From positions 4,898,888-4,962,887 of the forward strand of contig VZSR01000393.1 in assembly GCA_013398615.1 (NCBI GenBank): a stretch of DNA of 64,000 nucleotides. The letters run 5' to 3'. The translations under genes and the position numbers were made by a program. Origin of the DNA: Brachypodius melanocephalos (Eukaryota; Chordata; Aves; Passeriformes; Pycnonotidae). Below are positions 1 through 11,639 of the stretch, one piece after another. Under the pieces are notes generated by a model. It did no database searches and was not told the origin of the DNA. It was given only the letters and a program-made list of their open reading frames with translations. Numbering within the stretch: the first letter of the stretch is position 1; every line of letters begins with the position of its first letter.

Positions 1-78
1 GTTAGATATAAGTCCAGCTACAGTTTGATTCACATTGTAGTGAACAAAGAACACGTTCTGTCTATTTTAATGCTCCAT

Positions 79-368
79 CATCATTATTATTTATACTACA
101 GAAATGCCTGAAGGCTCCAGCTGAGTTTGGAGCCCCCATGTGCTAAGTGCATAATTAGACTTGCCTGGAAGGGCTTGCAATAAGAATAAAATAGGAAAAG
201 AAAAAAAAAATTAAAAAAAAAAGAGAAGAAGAGCTGTTATACCTTCCTGTGCCTTTTACTTTACAGTCAGGAAACTGAGGCTCAAGGAAGGAAAGCAGTC
301 AGCTCAAGGCAGCGAGGAAAGTCTTTGGCAGAGTTGGCAACTTCCAAAAGATCTTCTGAGCTTCTGCC
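79..368 (+). repeat. Ancient amniote MIR-type (CORE-SINE-like) element, nearly full length
   Basis: The left part (about 79-200) resembles, from memory, a SINE common in turtles and crocodilians: an ATTATTATTTATACTACAG lead, a degraded 'tgcctaaaggccccagct' block, a 'gggccccattgtgctaag' block at 131-148, and a 'gaagagcttacaat'-like block at 168-181. The right part (252-368) carries the classic MIR-type 3' half: TTTACAGTCAGGAAACTGAG, then a 'gtcagctcaaggc' block, a 'ttggcagagttgg' block and a final CTTCTGAGC-like stretch. The two halves are in the expected order and strand, so one insertion is the simplest reading. An A-rich run at 196-224 may be a later expansion. Divergence is high, so the insertion is old and inactive. 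The family name is from memory and unverified. Confidence 0.7.
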
Positions 369-2840
369 AAATGCCTTGATGTAAGATCCTTTCCTACAGT
401 CTTTTTGGGGGGTCACCTGTCTGCTTTATGCTTTCCCACTAGGCAAAAGTTAGAAGATAAAATGGGAATATGATGATAAATCTCTTTTATCTGATGTTAG
501 AAGAATTCGTGGTTAGAAAATGAGGCACACCCTAAATAGCATTTTGCATAGATTCATGTAAAAGAAGATATAATCTGTGCACATTTTAATTTTAATTTGA
601 ACAATGTCTTGTCTTGAAATGCAATAAGGAAAATTTGCCTTTTTATGTAATAGGAGTAGTTTTGGCATGTACTGGCCATTTACCCTGTCACATCAGAAGA
701 TAAAATAATCTTGTACAATGCTCCTAAAAGGCAGAAAGGTTAATATTTATTAAATCAGAAAAATAGGACAGTCATGTGACATGCAGTTGGTGTAAGCCAG
801 AACCCATTCTTGTTTTTCTTGAGAGATTGACAGGATCTTCTCATCAGTAATTATTAGCTAAACTCTTCAGAAATTAATTTCACTTACAAACACAGGCAGC
901 AGGGAAAAAAAAAAAGATGGTGGACATGAAATAAATTATTTGCTGCCAAAGAATGAGAATGCTTTTTCATTTCTGCTGTGCTGCCGTTCTAATGTTTCCC
1001 TGTGTACCCAGGAAGCATCAGGGTGAGATTCACACACTTGCACAAAGCCAAATGAAAGAGGCTTCATGCAGGGTTTTGCACAGAAGACTGAATTGACTTT
1101 ATGTGTACTTGGTGTGTGAGCAGAGGGAGGGGACTGCAGCAGATGTAGCAGTACCCAGAGAGAGCTGGGACAGCTGTGCCGGGGGGTTCTGGCCAGAGAT
1201 TCCAGTAGCTGGGTCACCAGATTGCTTATCCCCTTTTCTGTGTGCCGATCCTTTTGGGCCTGCAGGTGCAGGGGTGGATTCCTGGAGGTGTGAAATCATC
1301 AGACATCCCTCACTTCTATCCCAACCATGTCACTGCAGCAGGGAAGGGTGATACATATCACTGGAAAAGTTTACTCTAGTGAATCATTCTTGCTAAGATC
1401 CTGTGCAGTGGTGGCAGCCTCTCCTTTTTGTGAGCTCAGAAGTGGAATGCTGAAGTCACTCGACCAACATGAAAAGTGATTCATCTGGAAATAAAACCAT
1501 TTTGGATTTGATTAATAGAACATCCCTTCTTTCCTGGCTAAGAAGGGTCTCCCTTTTCCTGGTACATTGGTAGTGCCTGGATTACCAGCCATGTGGCATT
1601 CATCAGTTGCTCTGTACTTTGTTCACTCTGCCATGGAGGATTTTTGATCCATAATGCTGTTTCCACAGAATTGGTTTTTCTACACAAGCAGTATCTATTA
1701 CTCAAAGTAGTTTCTTCATCTCCTATGAGGCCACCAGAGAATTTTATGTCAGTGAGCTGCTGAGAGGTTTTACAGCATTGCTGTCAGTACATATTTGACA
1801 AGGATCTTCTACAAACCCTGGCAGAGGAAGTGTAGCTTCTGTGTCTACTTCTAAATCTGGTTTGGTTCGCTTGAACCACAGACTCTTTCTCTTTTGATGT
1901 TTTCTCAGTCTCCACTCCACCTGTGTGCAGTGACACTGCAGTAACTCACCTGCTAGTCACTAGGTGCCACCTCTACAGGCAATCAGACCCATCTTAGGTG
2001 ATGATTTTTATCCCCCCCTCTGGAATCACTACCTTTACAGCTGACTTACAGCAGCAGACCACACCAGAGCTCTGTGGTTCCTGCCAGTGTCAAGTGTGCA
2101 GATTTAACCTGCCTTGCTCAGTGGTGGTTCAAGAGGGATGTGGTGTCAGTCACTTGCAGTGTTGCTCACAGGGAACCTGGGCCAAGGCCAACAACTCAAT
2201 TCACGTTATTGGCTGAGTAAGAAAAATGCCGGTGGTGCTGACCTTGTCATAAATCCACAGCCTCTGTCCCCATGGCACCAGCTGTCCAGAGCAGCCTTTT
2301 AAGGACTGATTGTATCTGCGTTCTGGTTGCTAAAATTGTTTGGGTTTTTTGTTATTTCAACTCTGTGGTCTCAGAGGAGCAAACTCCCCAATAATTCTGC
2401 CTTCTCATGCCCACTATGTGCTGTGTGCCAGCAAGGCTGGAGAACAAGGCTGTCTTTAGATGAAAAAGCCCTGCTTTTTCCTCCTTGCAATCGTACAGGT
2501 TAAACACGAGCTCTCGCTTCTGTCATTCATCCTATTAAGAAAACCCTGGACTGCCAAGTGCAACCTCATTTGCCAGTTTCCAGGGGTTGGCGAGATTTTA
2601 TACCTGAATCATAAACCCTGAAGGAAGGGCCTTATCTGATGTGGTACACCAGGCTTAATGGGCTCTCTGTGCAGCTGCAGCACCTTGGGTAAGAACTTCT
2701 ACAGCGCCTCTTAAAAATAACCAGCTTGATGTTTTCTGCGCTGTGCCGAAGGATGCGGCTGTTTGCGTTTACAGACCTTGCACTTCACTGCTGCAAGTGG
2801 TTCCTTGGTGGCAGGATCTAATTGAGCAATATCCTAAACT
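369..2840. other. Non-coding stretch, no gene seen
   Basis: Unique-looking AT-rich sequence. The open frames here (up to 93 codons at 936-1217 and 82 codons at 1103-1351) overlap on opposite strands, lack any domain I recognise and show no convincing splice context. There is an A-run at 904-915. No repeat family was recognised. Confidence 0.6.
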
Positions 2841-2942
2841 GGTGTGATTCAGTTTGAAATTCCAGCTCTGCAGCAAGATCGAATGAGGTTGGATCAGTTA
2901 TCACCTTCCCTCGCCTCACCTGTAGGATGGAGATGCATTAAT
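2841..2942 (+). repeat. MIR-type SINE fragment (central part)
   Basis: The order of blocks matches the middle of a MIR element: 'gattcagtttgaaattccagctctgc' (positions 2846-2871), then 'ggttggatcagttatcacctt' (2887-2907), then 'cgcctcacctgtaggatgg' (2912-2930) and an 'agatgcattaat' stretch. In MIR consensus these are the tRNA-head end, the 'cttgggcaagtcacttaacct' block and the 'cctcatctgtaaaatgg' block. Divergence is about what an element pre-dating birds should show. The assignment is by memory of the consensus. Confidence 0.6.
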
Positions 2943-4039
2943 GTGTCGATGATGTAAGACTGAAGGAAGATTTTGCTTGTAGATTATTGCTGAACCAGTT
3001 GTTCTGATGATTTACCCAGAAATCCCTAAGTGTCCCTATAAACGTAAAATTCCTTTTTTTTTTTCCTCTTTTTTTTTTTTTTTAAATTCTTAAACAGATG
3101 GGAGACTTAGATGGAAAGGAATAAAAACATAATTTGCCAAAGCCCTCAATTAATCACAATCAAGTTTGTGCATGTTATACTCTACAAGGGTAACAACAAT
3201 GAAACACAAGGAGAAAAGGATGCTTTCCTCAGGCAGTTCTGGAGACATAAAAGCAATAAAGAAGCATACTTCAGAATAATGTGGAGATATATGACTGCAC
3301 TAAATAAAAATGCTTCTTTAACATACTGTAAAAATAAAGATGTTTAGTTAGATTTATCATTCTTTTTACAAACACAAATTGATCCCTTGGACTACACCAC
3401 TGGCTCTGAAAGTATCTGAGGTTGCAGCCCATTATTTTCTGTAATTACTTAAACATTGTTTTATTTGTTAAAGAGCTAACTGGATTATTCCTTCTTCTCG
3501 CTCCAAGGTTAATACATGGGGCACTTGATCATGCAGATATGGATTTTTGACTTTTACACTGTATTCAAGCCATATTTTAATTTGGTCTGCTGAGAGGAAT
3601 GGTTATTGCTTATTATTTTCCATGAGTCACATCTAAACTTGTGAAAAGACATTTTTAAAACTAGTTTTACAAACAGCAACGCGTGGTAACTGAAAGTGAC
3701 CCCGCTCCCCAAATCTGCTCTTGATTGACTCGAGACCATTCAAAACCAGCGAGATTCGTTTCTGCAGCTTCATTCAACCATTGCACGAAGCAAATGAAAC
3801 AATTGTTTTATTTGTAAGAGGAGATTATCCCTTGAAGGCAGATAGAAGGATACTGCCCACAGAACCCCATTTGCAGGCACAAAGGGCGCTTAGTCAATTT
3901 TTGGCAGTGACACTGAAGCTATTAGTTTTGGATATGAGTTCACTGATGTTCAGTGCTGTAGATTTCCAGTTAGTTCATGAAGGGCCTTTAAAATTACACA
4001 CAGAGCTTCATTAATTGCTTCAGAAAAGAAGCAACAAAT
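2943..4039. other. Non-coding stretch with poly-T tracts; right half looks conserved-like
   Basis: T-runs lie at 3053-3063 and 3069-3083. From about 3540 to 4030 the sequence is AT-rich with several retained CpGs (GCGTGG, CCCGC, CTCGAG, AGCGAG, TTCG, CACGAAG) and an open frame of 97 codons (3721-4014) that I do not recognise. That frame is more likely incidental. I see no splice-bounded exon. Confidence 0.5.
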
Positions 4040-4199
4040 ATCAGGCCCTTAAAGTGTGTGTGCACAGAATGGCCATTGATTTCAATGAATATTCCCCACT
4101 GGAGAGCTGGTCCTATGTCCTGGGAAGGCAATCACAGTTTGTACAGTAGTTGCATCAGCATTGCCTCAAAGTACAAGGGCTTCTGCAGGATCAGGCCCT
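4040..4199 (+). repeat. Possible remnant of an old reptile-type MITE/low-copy element
   Basis: The 10-mer ATCAGGCCCT occurs at 4040-4049 and again at 4190-4199, in the same orientation. Between them, at 4073-4090, is CCATTGATTTCAATGAAT, a degraded form of the 'cccattgacttcaatggg' palindrome common in turtle and crocodilian repeats. The right end reads 'cttctgcaggatcaggccctg', as in those repeats. No clean terminal inverted repeats or target-site duplication are visible. I infer the family from remembered motifs; chance resemblance is possible. Confidence 0.4.
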
Positions 4200-4224
4200 G
4201 GTAGCTGTAATTTATTTTGTTTTA

Positions 4225-4243
4225 TTTCTTTCTTTCTCTCTCT
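4225..4243 (+). repeat. Short pyrimidine (TTTC/TC) tract
   Basis: A run of TTTCTTTCTTTCTCTCTCT-like sequence directly follows the putative MITE remnant. Simple repeat of no evident function. Confidence 0.8.
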
Positions 4244-4410
4244 AATTGTCTATATACGTGGTTCGTATACATGCCCACACACATACACAGATATATTCCT
4301 GATTTAGTGTGTTAAAAGTATAACAGTGAATGTGTTCAGTTAGAGACCCATGCAAGATGACAAAGTCAGGATCTTTCAAAAGAAAATTCAGTTCTATGGT
4401 CTTGAAGGGT

Positions 4411-4468
4411 TTAGGTTTTTTGGGGTTTTTTGTTTGTTTTTTTTTTGTTTGTTTTTTTTTTTTTTTCC
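4411..4468 (+). repeat. G4-T6 and (GTTT)n / poly-T low-complexity tract
   Basis: About 58 bases are almost only T and G: GGTTTTTT, GGGGTTTTTT, then GTTT units and runs of ten and fifteen T. Similar G-run-to-T-run tracts recur at 23611-23638 and 44767-44798. The short open frames crossing it on both strands (poly-F or poly-K) are artefacts of the low complexity. Confidence 0.9.
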
Positions 4469-4565
4469 TTTTTCCATTTGATAGAATAGTGCCTGAAAAC
4501 TTGTTCTGCAATCAGCTATCCATAAAGAAGAATTTCCTATGCCTTCCTTGCAAATGGCACAACCT

Positions 4566-4885
4566 CATGTGATCCCTGATCACAACAAATTGATTTATTT
4601 AAATAAAAATAATGATCTTCTTTCCTTCCTCCAGCCCCAGCAGCAAAATCCCATGTAACCCTGATCAGCAAATTGATAGTTATCTTCTTTTGCCCTCCTT
4701 TCTCCAACCCAAACAAAACCACCCTGATCCCCAAGTAATAAGAAAATGATTTATGCAAACAAAAATAATTATCTTTCTTTGCTCTCCACCCTCTGACTGT
4801 ATAATCTCAGAAGCTCCTTGTTTAACAAATTGATTTATTTAAATTAAACAAATAGTGATCTCCTTTTGACCCCTGTGAAGCACCT
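4566..4885 (+). repeat. Degenerate tandem array, about four copies of a ~63-100 bp unit
   Basis: Four units share the pattern CATGTgACCCTGATCA – AACAAATTGATTTATTTAAA – nAAAATAATGATCTTCTTT – pyrimidine/CCTCC – CAGC/AACC. The CCCTGAT core lies at 4574, 4659 and 4722; the last unit is recognised by AACAAATTGATTTATTT at 4824-4840, identical to 4584-4600. The second unit lacks the ATTTAAATAAAAATA segment, giving a 63-bp step instead of 85. Units differ by substitutions and indels, so the array is old. No coding potential. Confidence 0.75.
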
Positions 4886-7800
4886 CTGTGGCAGACTCCT
4901 ACAACTGCAACCACCTTACTCCTGTGCTTAGAAGGATGTATTTTAAACTATAACAGCATTTCAAACTAACCTTGATACTTTGTGACTCTATTCGAAGCTC
5001 ATGGGAGCTCTGTTCCTGTGAAACGAAATCAGGACACGTGTCATCTGAAAATTGGGAAAAGTGAGTTAAATGTCACTGGACCATCACTGGCAAAACTTTC
5101 ACAGAGGAGAGGCAGTCCTGCTTGTCAGTGGTTTCATTGACATGATCTTGTTCTGTGTTTGATAGTCCTGAAGGTGTATAAATACATATATTTATGTACA
5201 CGTTATCTGTGTATTTTTTCCTGTTCTGGTTTTATTTAAATTTGTATTTTCTGTGCTGTCCAACCAATGCCTCTTTTGTGCAGCTGCTACGTAAACAATC
5301 ATTTGGGCATTACACAGAATTACATAATTATATGTGCCATAAGCAAAAGTGCAAATAGTCCCACTTAGCACCTAATCAGATGATATCTGTTGTGAAATGC
5401 TGGTGAAGGAGCCAATAGATATGACTTACTTTGCTATTAGCTCTGCTTCTTTGGAGGCCAGTACAGGCTACAACTGGAATTTGGCAGAGGTGGAAGAGGG
5501 ATTAAGTGATAGTGGGGGCCTGAGTGTATTGTGTACAGAAACATTCTTTCCTCGACCAGTTTCTGTGGTGTGCAATGCTCAGAGCAGGACAGTGGTCCAG
5601 TCTCCCAGATTTTGAAATATTTGGTTTTTTTGCAGTTCATTCACACCCCGTGTCTGCTTTTGTTTCAGACCCACCCTGCTCTCCTACAGAAGACAGTGAC
5701 ACGACAGGAATGGTGACACGAGGCTCTCACTGTTAGGTTCAATAATTGATTCTCCTGGATGGATTGTGATTCCCTAAAGGTTGTAAAGAGAGGTAAGAAT
5801 GATTGGACAGCTTCAAAAACATTGGCTCCTTCCAAAGTCAGAAAGTTTTTACTCCCTTGCGTTGTTCTCCTTCACGGTCTAGCACTCTTTGGGACTCTCC
5901 GGGAAATACATGGGAAAATCATTAAGAGAGATTGTTTTTATTAAACAGGCATTTTTTTCGTTCATTTTTGGGTAATTTTGAGTGGTTTTTTAAATGTTCA
6001 ACACTGAATTGGAAAACACAATGTGAAAAAGCTGATTGTGTCCATTTTCATGATTGTCACAAAGTCTACGTGGGAAATTCAAATGAAAAGGAAAACGTTG
6101 CAAAATCTGCTCAAGTTGCAAAATAGCAATATAGATACCTCTGAAGATTTTCATATCCCACCTTTTTTATTTGGTCCATTTGAAATATAATTTTTATCCT
6201 TCCAAAATCCAAATAATTGAGATTTTTACACGGGAACACCTTTGGAGATACAATCTCAAAATATGCTTGGGTATTTGTTTCAGAATATTCTATTCCAAAG
6301 TTCAGTCCTTCCCATGCATTTTAATTACCTTTACTCCTGACTTGCACAAGTAAAATGAGGTGAGACTCATGCTATAACATTATGCAAAAAATGCTCCCAT
6401 AAAAAAAAAATAATAACCTTGTTCTGAAATTATACACGGACGTTTATTAGAGCTGCAGCCTTTAAAAAAAATTCAGCCACTGTCTATTGACTTGCCAGAA
6501 AGGCAAGTATTTCTACTTATTCCAAGATGGCTTGGAATTAGTGGAACATGAAATAATGTCAATGGTACTGGTAAGAGGATTAACCAGCAGTTCTGATGTT
6601 ATTGAACGGTTTGCAGAGACCATATTAAACAGCCACATCAGTGCACAGGTCAGCCCTGCTGCTCTTCAGCTAAGCAAACACAGATGTAGAGCTCCCTTTC
6701 ATGGCCATCATTTCGTGCCTTTGACATATGTCGGGCTCTTGGGACTCAATGGCATATTTACAGCCTGAACATTAAAGATTCCTTTTTGTAGATCCTTAGT
6801 GGACACCGACATCTAAGTCAGCAGCAAAAGGAAAAGCAGGAGTGCAGGACACTGGGGATGAACCGCAGCAGCACAAACGTATCAGCGAGGAATTAAGCTG
6901 CTAGAAAGTTCTCTGATGAAATGCTGGGGCCTTTTTCAGTTGCTGACAAGAATTCTCCTTAAGAATCCAGTCAGTTTTACATCTCTTTTTCATTGGGGTT
7001 GATCTTCTCTGTGTTTTGCCAAAGCTGGCTATGAAGTGGCAGTGGTTGAGTTTCACAAGGCGAGAGGGTTCAGCACATGTCAGCACTGCCAGGCCTCTGT
7101 GCTTGTTCAAAGTTTCTGCAAATCTGCTGGGACTACAAATCGGCCGGAAGAAATTGAGGGAACAGTCTGTCTTACGATATTCCTGTTCCTTTTCTATTCC
7201 AACAGAAACTTTGGCAAGTTCTTTAACATTTTCCTCGGTTTTTTGTTTCTCTGAAACTAGGAGTCAGAGATGAAAATAAATAGCACAACTGTGTGATGAA
7301 CAGGTATCTTTTAGATACACTAAATACATACTTATGTATGTCTAGTGAGAAAAGGGTGGAACAGGTTCTTCTTGTTTATCTGGATAATTTTACCTGCCTC
7401 AATCCTGAAAACTTGTCAGTTTTCAGATGAAGATATAGGTATAGACATGCTATGTTCAAAATAGAATTCTTGAATGTAAAGGTTGCTGACAAAGAATTTG
7501 TATAGAAAGAAGATAAATCGAGTGATAAAATACAGAGATTTTGGTCAATAATTACTTAATACGGTGCAAATTTTAAGTGACATTTCCAGCATGCAACTGC
7601 TCCACGTGTAGCCACTTCTTCCTGCAAGAGGAAATAAACACTCAACCAGAGAGTGTAACAATGAATTACATTCAACCTGCAAGTGCTTTAGCATGCCTTC
7701 AAGAGCTGCTGCCTGCTAGAGTGATGGATTATAAGTTAGCATGGAATCCCACAGGCTTGGCAAGGTATTTATGTACTGTTCTGATTGCTCAGGCACTCCC

Positions 7801-9377
7801 AACAAATGTACAGTCAGAGCAGAAAGCAGAGTATCACCGTCTCACACTTTATTTTATTTATTTATATTTAGTGAGTGCTGGACTATTACAAACCACCAAG
7901 CACAGCTGTAGCTGGAATATACTTTCCAAAGCTTATTTACAGTAGCTCTCACTCACAATGGGTAATGGTATATTACTCCATAAGTGGTTCCATTGATTTC
8001 AAGAGATCCATTAGAGAGGTTCCATTCCTTGTACAGCTAAGTGTATCTTGATTTGGTCCCATGGTTGAAATGCAGAAAGAGCTGCTTTACTGCTGTGTTC
8101 TTAAATGCATGAACAGTTTGAAAAAAGCCCTGCACCAAACCCTGCCCCAAAAGCTCCTAATAGTGCAAAATACTGATGAGGCTGGAGGAATCAGGTTTTG
8201 CAATCTTTTATTTCCTTGCAGAAGCAGTGATACATGTTCTTCTGTTATACACAGATGAATGTTCTTTCCGTGTGCTGTTTTCAGCTGTGTGCTTACACCA
8301 GTCCAAAATCCCAAAGAGAAAAGTAAAAGCTGAGATTCGCATCAGTAGCAGAGAACATCAGGTGACCTTGATTTAAAGAAAACATTAATCAATCCAGATT
8401 TGCTTGGAACGGGGCCCAGGTTCACTCAACAGGTTGGTGAACCTTAGCAAATGTTTCTGTGAATCTGTTCTGTGTTTTGGCTTTGTAACATGATCTGAAA
8501 TCATCTGAGTTTCATGTGGTTTTGTTGTGCACATTTGGGATGCTCCTGGGGCGAATCCAGGGAAAGACAGAGGTGCTAAATTTTGCATGACATGGTAAGG
8601 TAAGGAGTGTTTCACTCTTCCTGACACTCCCTGACACCAAAGTGAGCAACAGTCGATGCTGTCAGCACAGTTTTAAGAGAGGAGACCATCACTGTCTGTC
8701 AGGCTCCTTGTGTCTCCAGGAATCTGTATTTTGCAGCCAACAGACAGTCTTCAAATCATATCCAGGAAAAACCCATCATGAGTTTTGGACTGTTATTTTC
8801 TTTTTCTGTGTTTCTGGTAAATCTCAGAAGTTTTACTGCACAGACAGGTACTGGAGCTGTGAACAGTATGTTATGTTTCTTGATGTATATTGGTTTGAAG
8901 AAGTTTTGTAGTGCTTCTAAAAATCATGTTGTTATGTTGAATCTGTGGGTGAACAACTTGTGTTTTAACTTTATTCAGTTTGTATCTGAATTCATAAATA
9001 GGTGTACTCAGCCTCCATAGATGGATATAAAGTATTTAAGATCCATCTACACCAATCAGGTAAAAAATATGATGAGGTGACACTTTCTATTAGTTTTATT
9101 TTTAGTCCAAACTAGAGCCCAGAGCAATAAAGATGTGAGACACTCTGCACGAAAAACAAAATCTAATTCATCAGAGGATGCCAAATTTTCCATTCTGTTT
9201 CAGGGTGAGCAACAGAATTTTGCTGGAGCTGAGATTTTGTAGACAAAGGCAGGTGGGAGGAGCTGTCTATTTTTTTACAGTGGTTCATTGCCTTGTGATT
9301 GAGACATGTTTGTGGATCAGTGGGATGACGGGGATCTTAGAGAAAAGGAGGCAAGTGAGTGTAGCTTAGTGGCCTGG
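4886..9377. other. Non-coding stretch, no gene seen
   Basis: Mostly unique AT-rich DNA. The longest frame (7577-7945, 122 codons) has no recognisable domain, and no frame is supported by splice signals or homology I know. A copy of CCATTGATTTCA occurs at 7990-8001. A small inverted repeat AGGTTCAC / GTGAACCT (8418-8425 and 8437-8444, 11-nt spacer) may be a chance nuclear-receptor-like pair. Poly-A at 6401-6411. Confidence 0.55.
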
Positions 9378-9432
9378 CAGATATACAAGGTCAGAGTAGA
9401 TAATTTAACTGTCTCTTCTGGCCTTAAACCTG
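9378..9432 (+). repeat. Ancient CR1-family LINE 3' end fragment
   Basis: The stretch GCAGATATACAAGGTCAGAG, then 'tagataatttaactgtctcttctggccttaaa', follows the order of an amniote CR1/L3-type 3' end remembered as 'gatatacaggaggtcagactagatgatctaatggtctcttctggccttaaa'. About 55 bp survive; no open reading frame or 5' part is visible. CR1 copies are typically 5'-truncated. This copy is much more diverged than those at 21205 and 35216. Confidence 0.65.
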
Positions 9433-10844
9433 AGGAAACTCAAAGAAAATGTCAAAGTCTGCAGAGGTTATAGGTAAGAAAAAATGTAACAGGCTAGAGT
9501 GTCCTTTAATGCCCCTGAAGTTCAGGGTTCCTTAGCACATCAAGCACACTGGGGTACAGCCACAGAAGGAATGATCCTGCCAGTCCATTCAGAGGTACAG
9601 CTGGAAGGAAGAACAGCTTGCCAGTAATATTCAGGTTTAAAGTGATCTCTTTATTCCCCTCTAGAAGAGTTCAGTTTGCACCAGCTCGTGTCGTTGCATT
9701 TTTCCACTAAGGTCGTCTCACTTATTTAACTTGACACAGGGAGCCCCCTCTGAGGTCTTTGAGATCCCAGCCAGCATTGGAAGTGACAACCCAGATAAGG
9801 CAGGTAATCATATCAGACCTTGGGGGATCACACTGACTACTTTTTAATTGATAATTCCAACTTTCTGTAATAAATTTATTTCTTAACTATGCACATCATG
9901 TCATACATGGTGGCTAATGATTACCACTAGTTTAAGTCTGCAGCCTTCAAGACATCCTTCTCCCCACCATGTAATCATGATTTCCCTTCCAAATTAAGAT
10001 TTCCTCAGAAAGAAAATGAACAAAAACCTGCACGTTAAATCCAATTCCTTCCAAAGAAAAGAAAAGTAGGTAAATTTAAGATACTAAGTTAAGTAAGTGA
10101 CTTTAATTAGCGGATCATTTCAGGAAGATCATAAAACATTTAAATAACACTGAAGTTATGTATATTTAAGCAGTTTTATGGAGAATTAAAGTCTTAAATG
10201 GTAAATTTCAAATGTAAATACAAAAGTCGATGGAGGAATGTTAATTGCTTTTCCTAAGTTTCTCACATGGCCTAGATGTTATGGGAGGTATCCAGAATTA
10301 CATTCATAGTAATAATGTGTCCAATTCAAAGCTTATTAAAGTCCTTGGAATTCTTCCATGGATTTTAGCAGTCATTGTATGAAAACAAAAAATGCTTTTC
10401 AATGTCTAACTTCCAGTACTGGGGAAGTTGCTTATATGTCAAAATTAGATATGTGATGTCAATATTCTAACATAATGGTAAATTTTTAGTTCAAAATTCC
10501 TTTTAATAGCCAAGAAATTTAAACTGACCTTGAGAACCTATCCTGTTACCTCTTTAATAAATAAAATTACATTTGCAGCAACAGACATTTTACACCAGCA
10601 GATTTGTTTATATAAAAGAAAACTTATACACCAGGAGAAGCGGCTAGAATTAGGCAACAAAATGTGCCAACAAATTGAATTATCAAGAATGTGAATTCTC
10701 CCATGCCTGTCTGTAGGTCAGCAGTACTCTTACATTAGTTTTGACTTAAACAGATCAAATTAAAACTTAATTTTACAGTTTGATAATAATGAAATGCGTA
10801 AGGCTTGAAAATAATGAAATTAGAATCGGGGTAGTAAGGCTGAA
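9433..10844. other. AT-rich non-coding stretch
   Basis: No open frame of note and no recognised repeat. 9830-10840 is strikingly AT-rich with many TAAT/ATTA and TTTAAA motifs. It could contain a conserved non-coding element, but I see no specific signal. Confidence 0.5.
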
Positions 10845-10886
10845 AAGTTGTGATGTATACATTTTATAATGTATACATCACAACTT
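10845..10886 (+). repeat. 42-bp perfect hairpin (19-bp arms, 4-nt loop)
   Basis: AAGTTGTGATGTATACATT (10845-10863) is followed by the loop TTAT and then its exact reverse complement AATGTATACATCACAACTT (10868-10886). The next bases, GTATACAATGTGTGTATACATTTT (10887-10910), contain two further GTATACA blocks, so the locus may have grown by slippage or template switching. Arms are shorter than a usual microRNA precursor, and the loop is very tight. Function unknown; it could be a cruciform-prone site or a MITE relic. Confidence 0.85.
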
Positions 10887-10910
10887 GTATACAATGTGTG
10901 TATACATTTT

Positions 10911-11639
10911 CTAAATTCCTTATTGTAAACCACATGGAAATGGATATCCCATTGGAAGAATGAGCACAGAAAATAATCCTCAGCAGATTATCTTGATTCC
11001 CTGAAAACATTTGGTTTTCTGCGAGAGCCTGGAAGGAACCACGGGCACATCTCTGCCTTGTCAGTGTCAGAATGCAGATGGAAGTGGTAACTTCCCATGC
11101 AAGCTTTTTATTCCATGTAGACACAGAAATCACATTGCAGGGACACCAGCAGTCATTAAAAAAAAGTGTGAATGCTGTCACTGGGGTCTCCTGTGACTAA
11201 ATCATTGGCATGTGTGAGGAAAAGATACCTCAAGGGACTGGTAGTCCTTACTGCCCAAAAAATCCAGAAGAAACATTTTTTTTCATCTAGAGAAGATTTT
11301 CCAGTGAAAGCTGTCCTGGTGCAGGTGGGAGGCGAGGCAGTGCCCACCTCTGCTGTGCCCCAGTGCCCGTTGGAGGTGATGCCAACCTCAAAGGCTGTGC
11401 AGAGCCTCCATGGGCATTTCTGGCAGAGGGATGTGCATGCCTGGCAGGAGTTCAGCCTCGTGGAGAAGCCACCCTGCCTGTCTATGTGAGAGCAGGGCTG
11501 GAGGCAGCATAAACCTGAGCTTTTTTTCTCTTCAAAGCCTTTGACATCCCCATTACGCACAGTCCGAGGCACGCGAGCCAGGACTTTGCTGTGCCTCTCT
11601 TTCTTCAGCTGCTGCATGGGGATATTATTGTGCTCTTGT
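10911..11639. other. Non-coding stretch with overlapping unsupported ORFs
   Basis: Frames of 105 codons (plus, 11172-11489), 105 codons (minus, 10864-11181) and 153 codons (minus, 11156-11617) overlap one another. None shows a domain, signal peptide or repeated motif I recognise. 11300-11500 is more GC-rich than its surroundings, which lengthens frames by chance. I do not call a gene. Confidence 0.5.

Noticed and set aside
7577..7945. 122-codon plus-strand open frame
   Set aside because: Low-complexity tail from TTTATTTATTTA and no recognisable motif.
8418..8444. 8-bp inverted repeat AGGTTCAC / GTGAACCT
   Set aside because: Short enough to occur by chance; no other support for a nuclear-receptor element.
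11156..11617. 153-codon minus-strand open frame
   Set aside because: No recognisable domain, overlapped by plus-strand frames, in a GC-richer pocket where long frames arise by chance.
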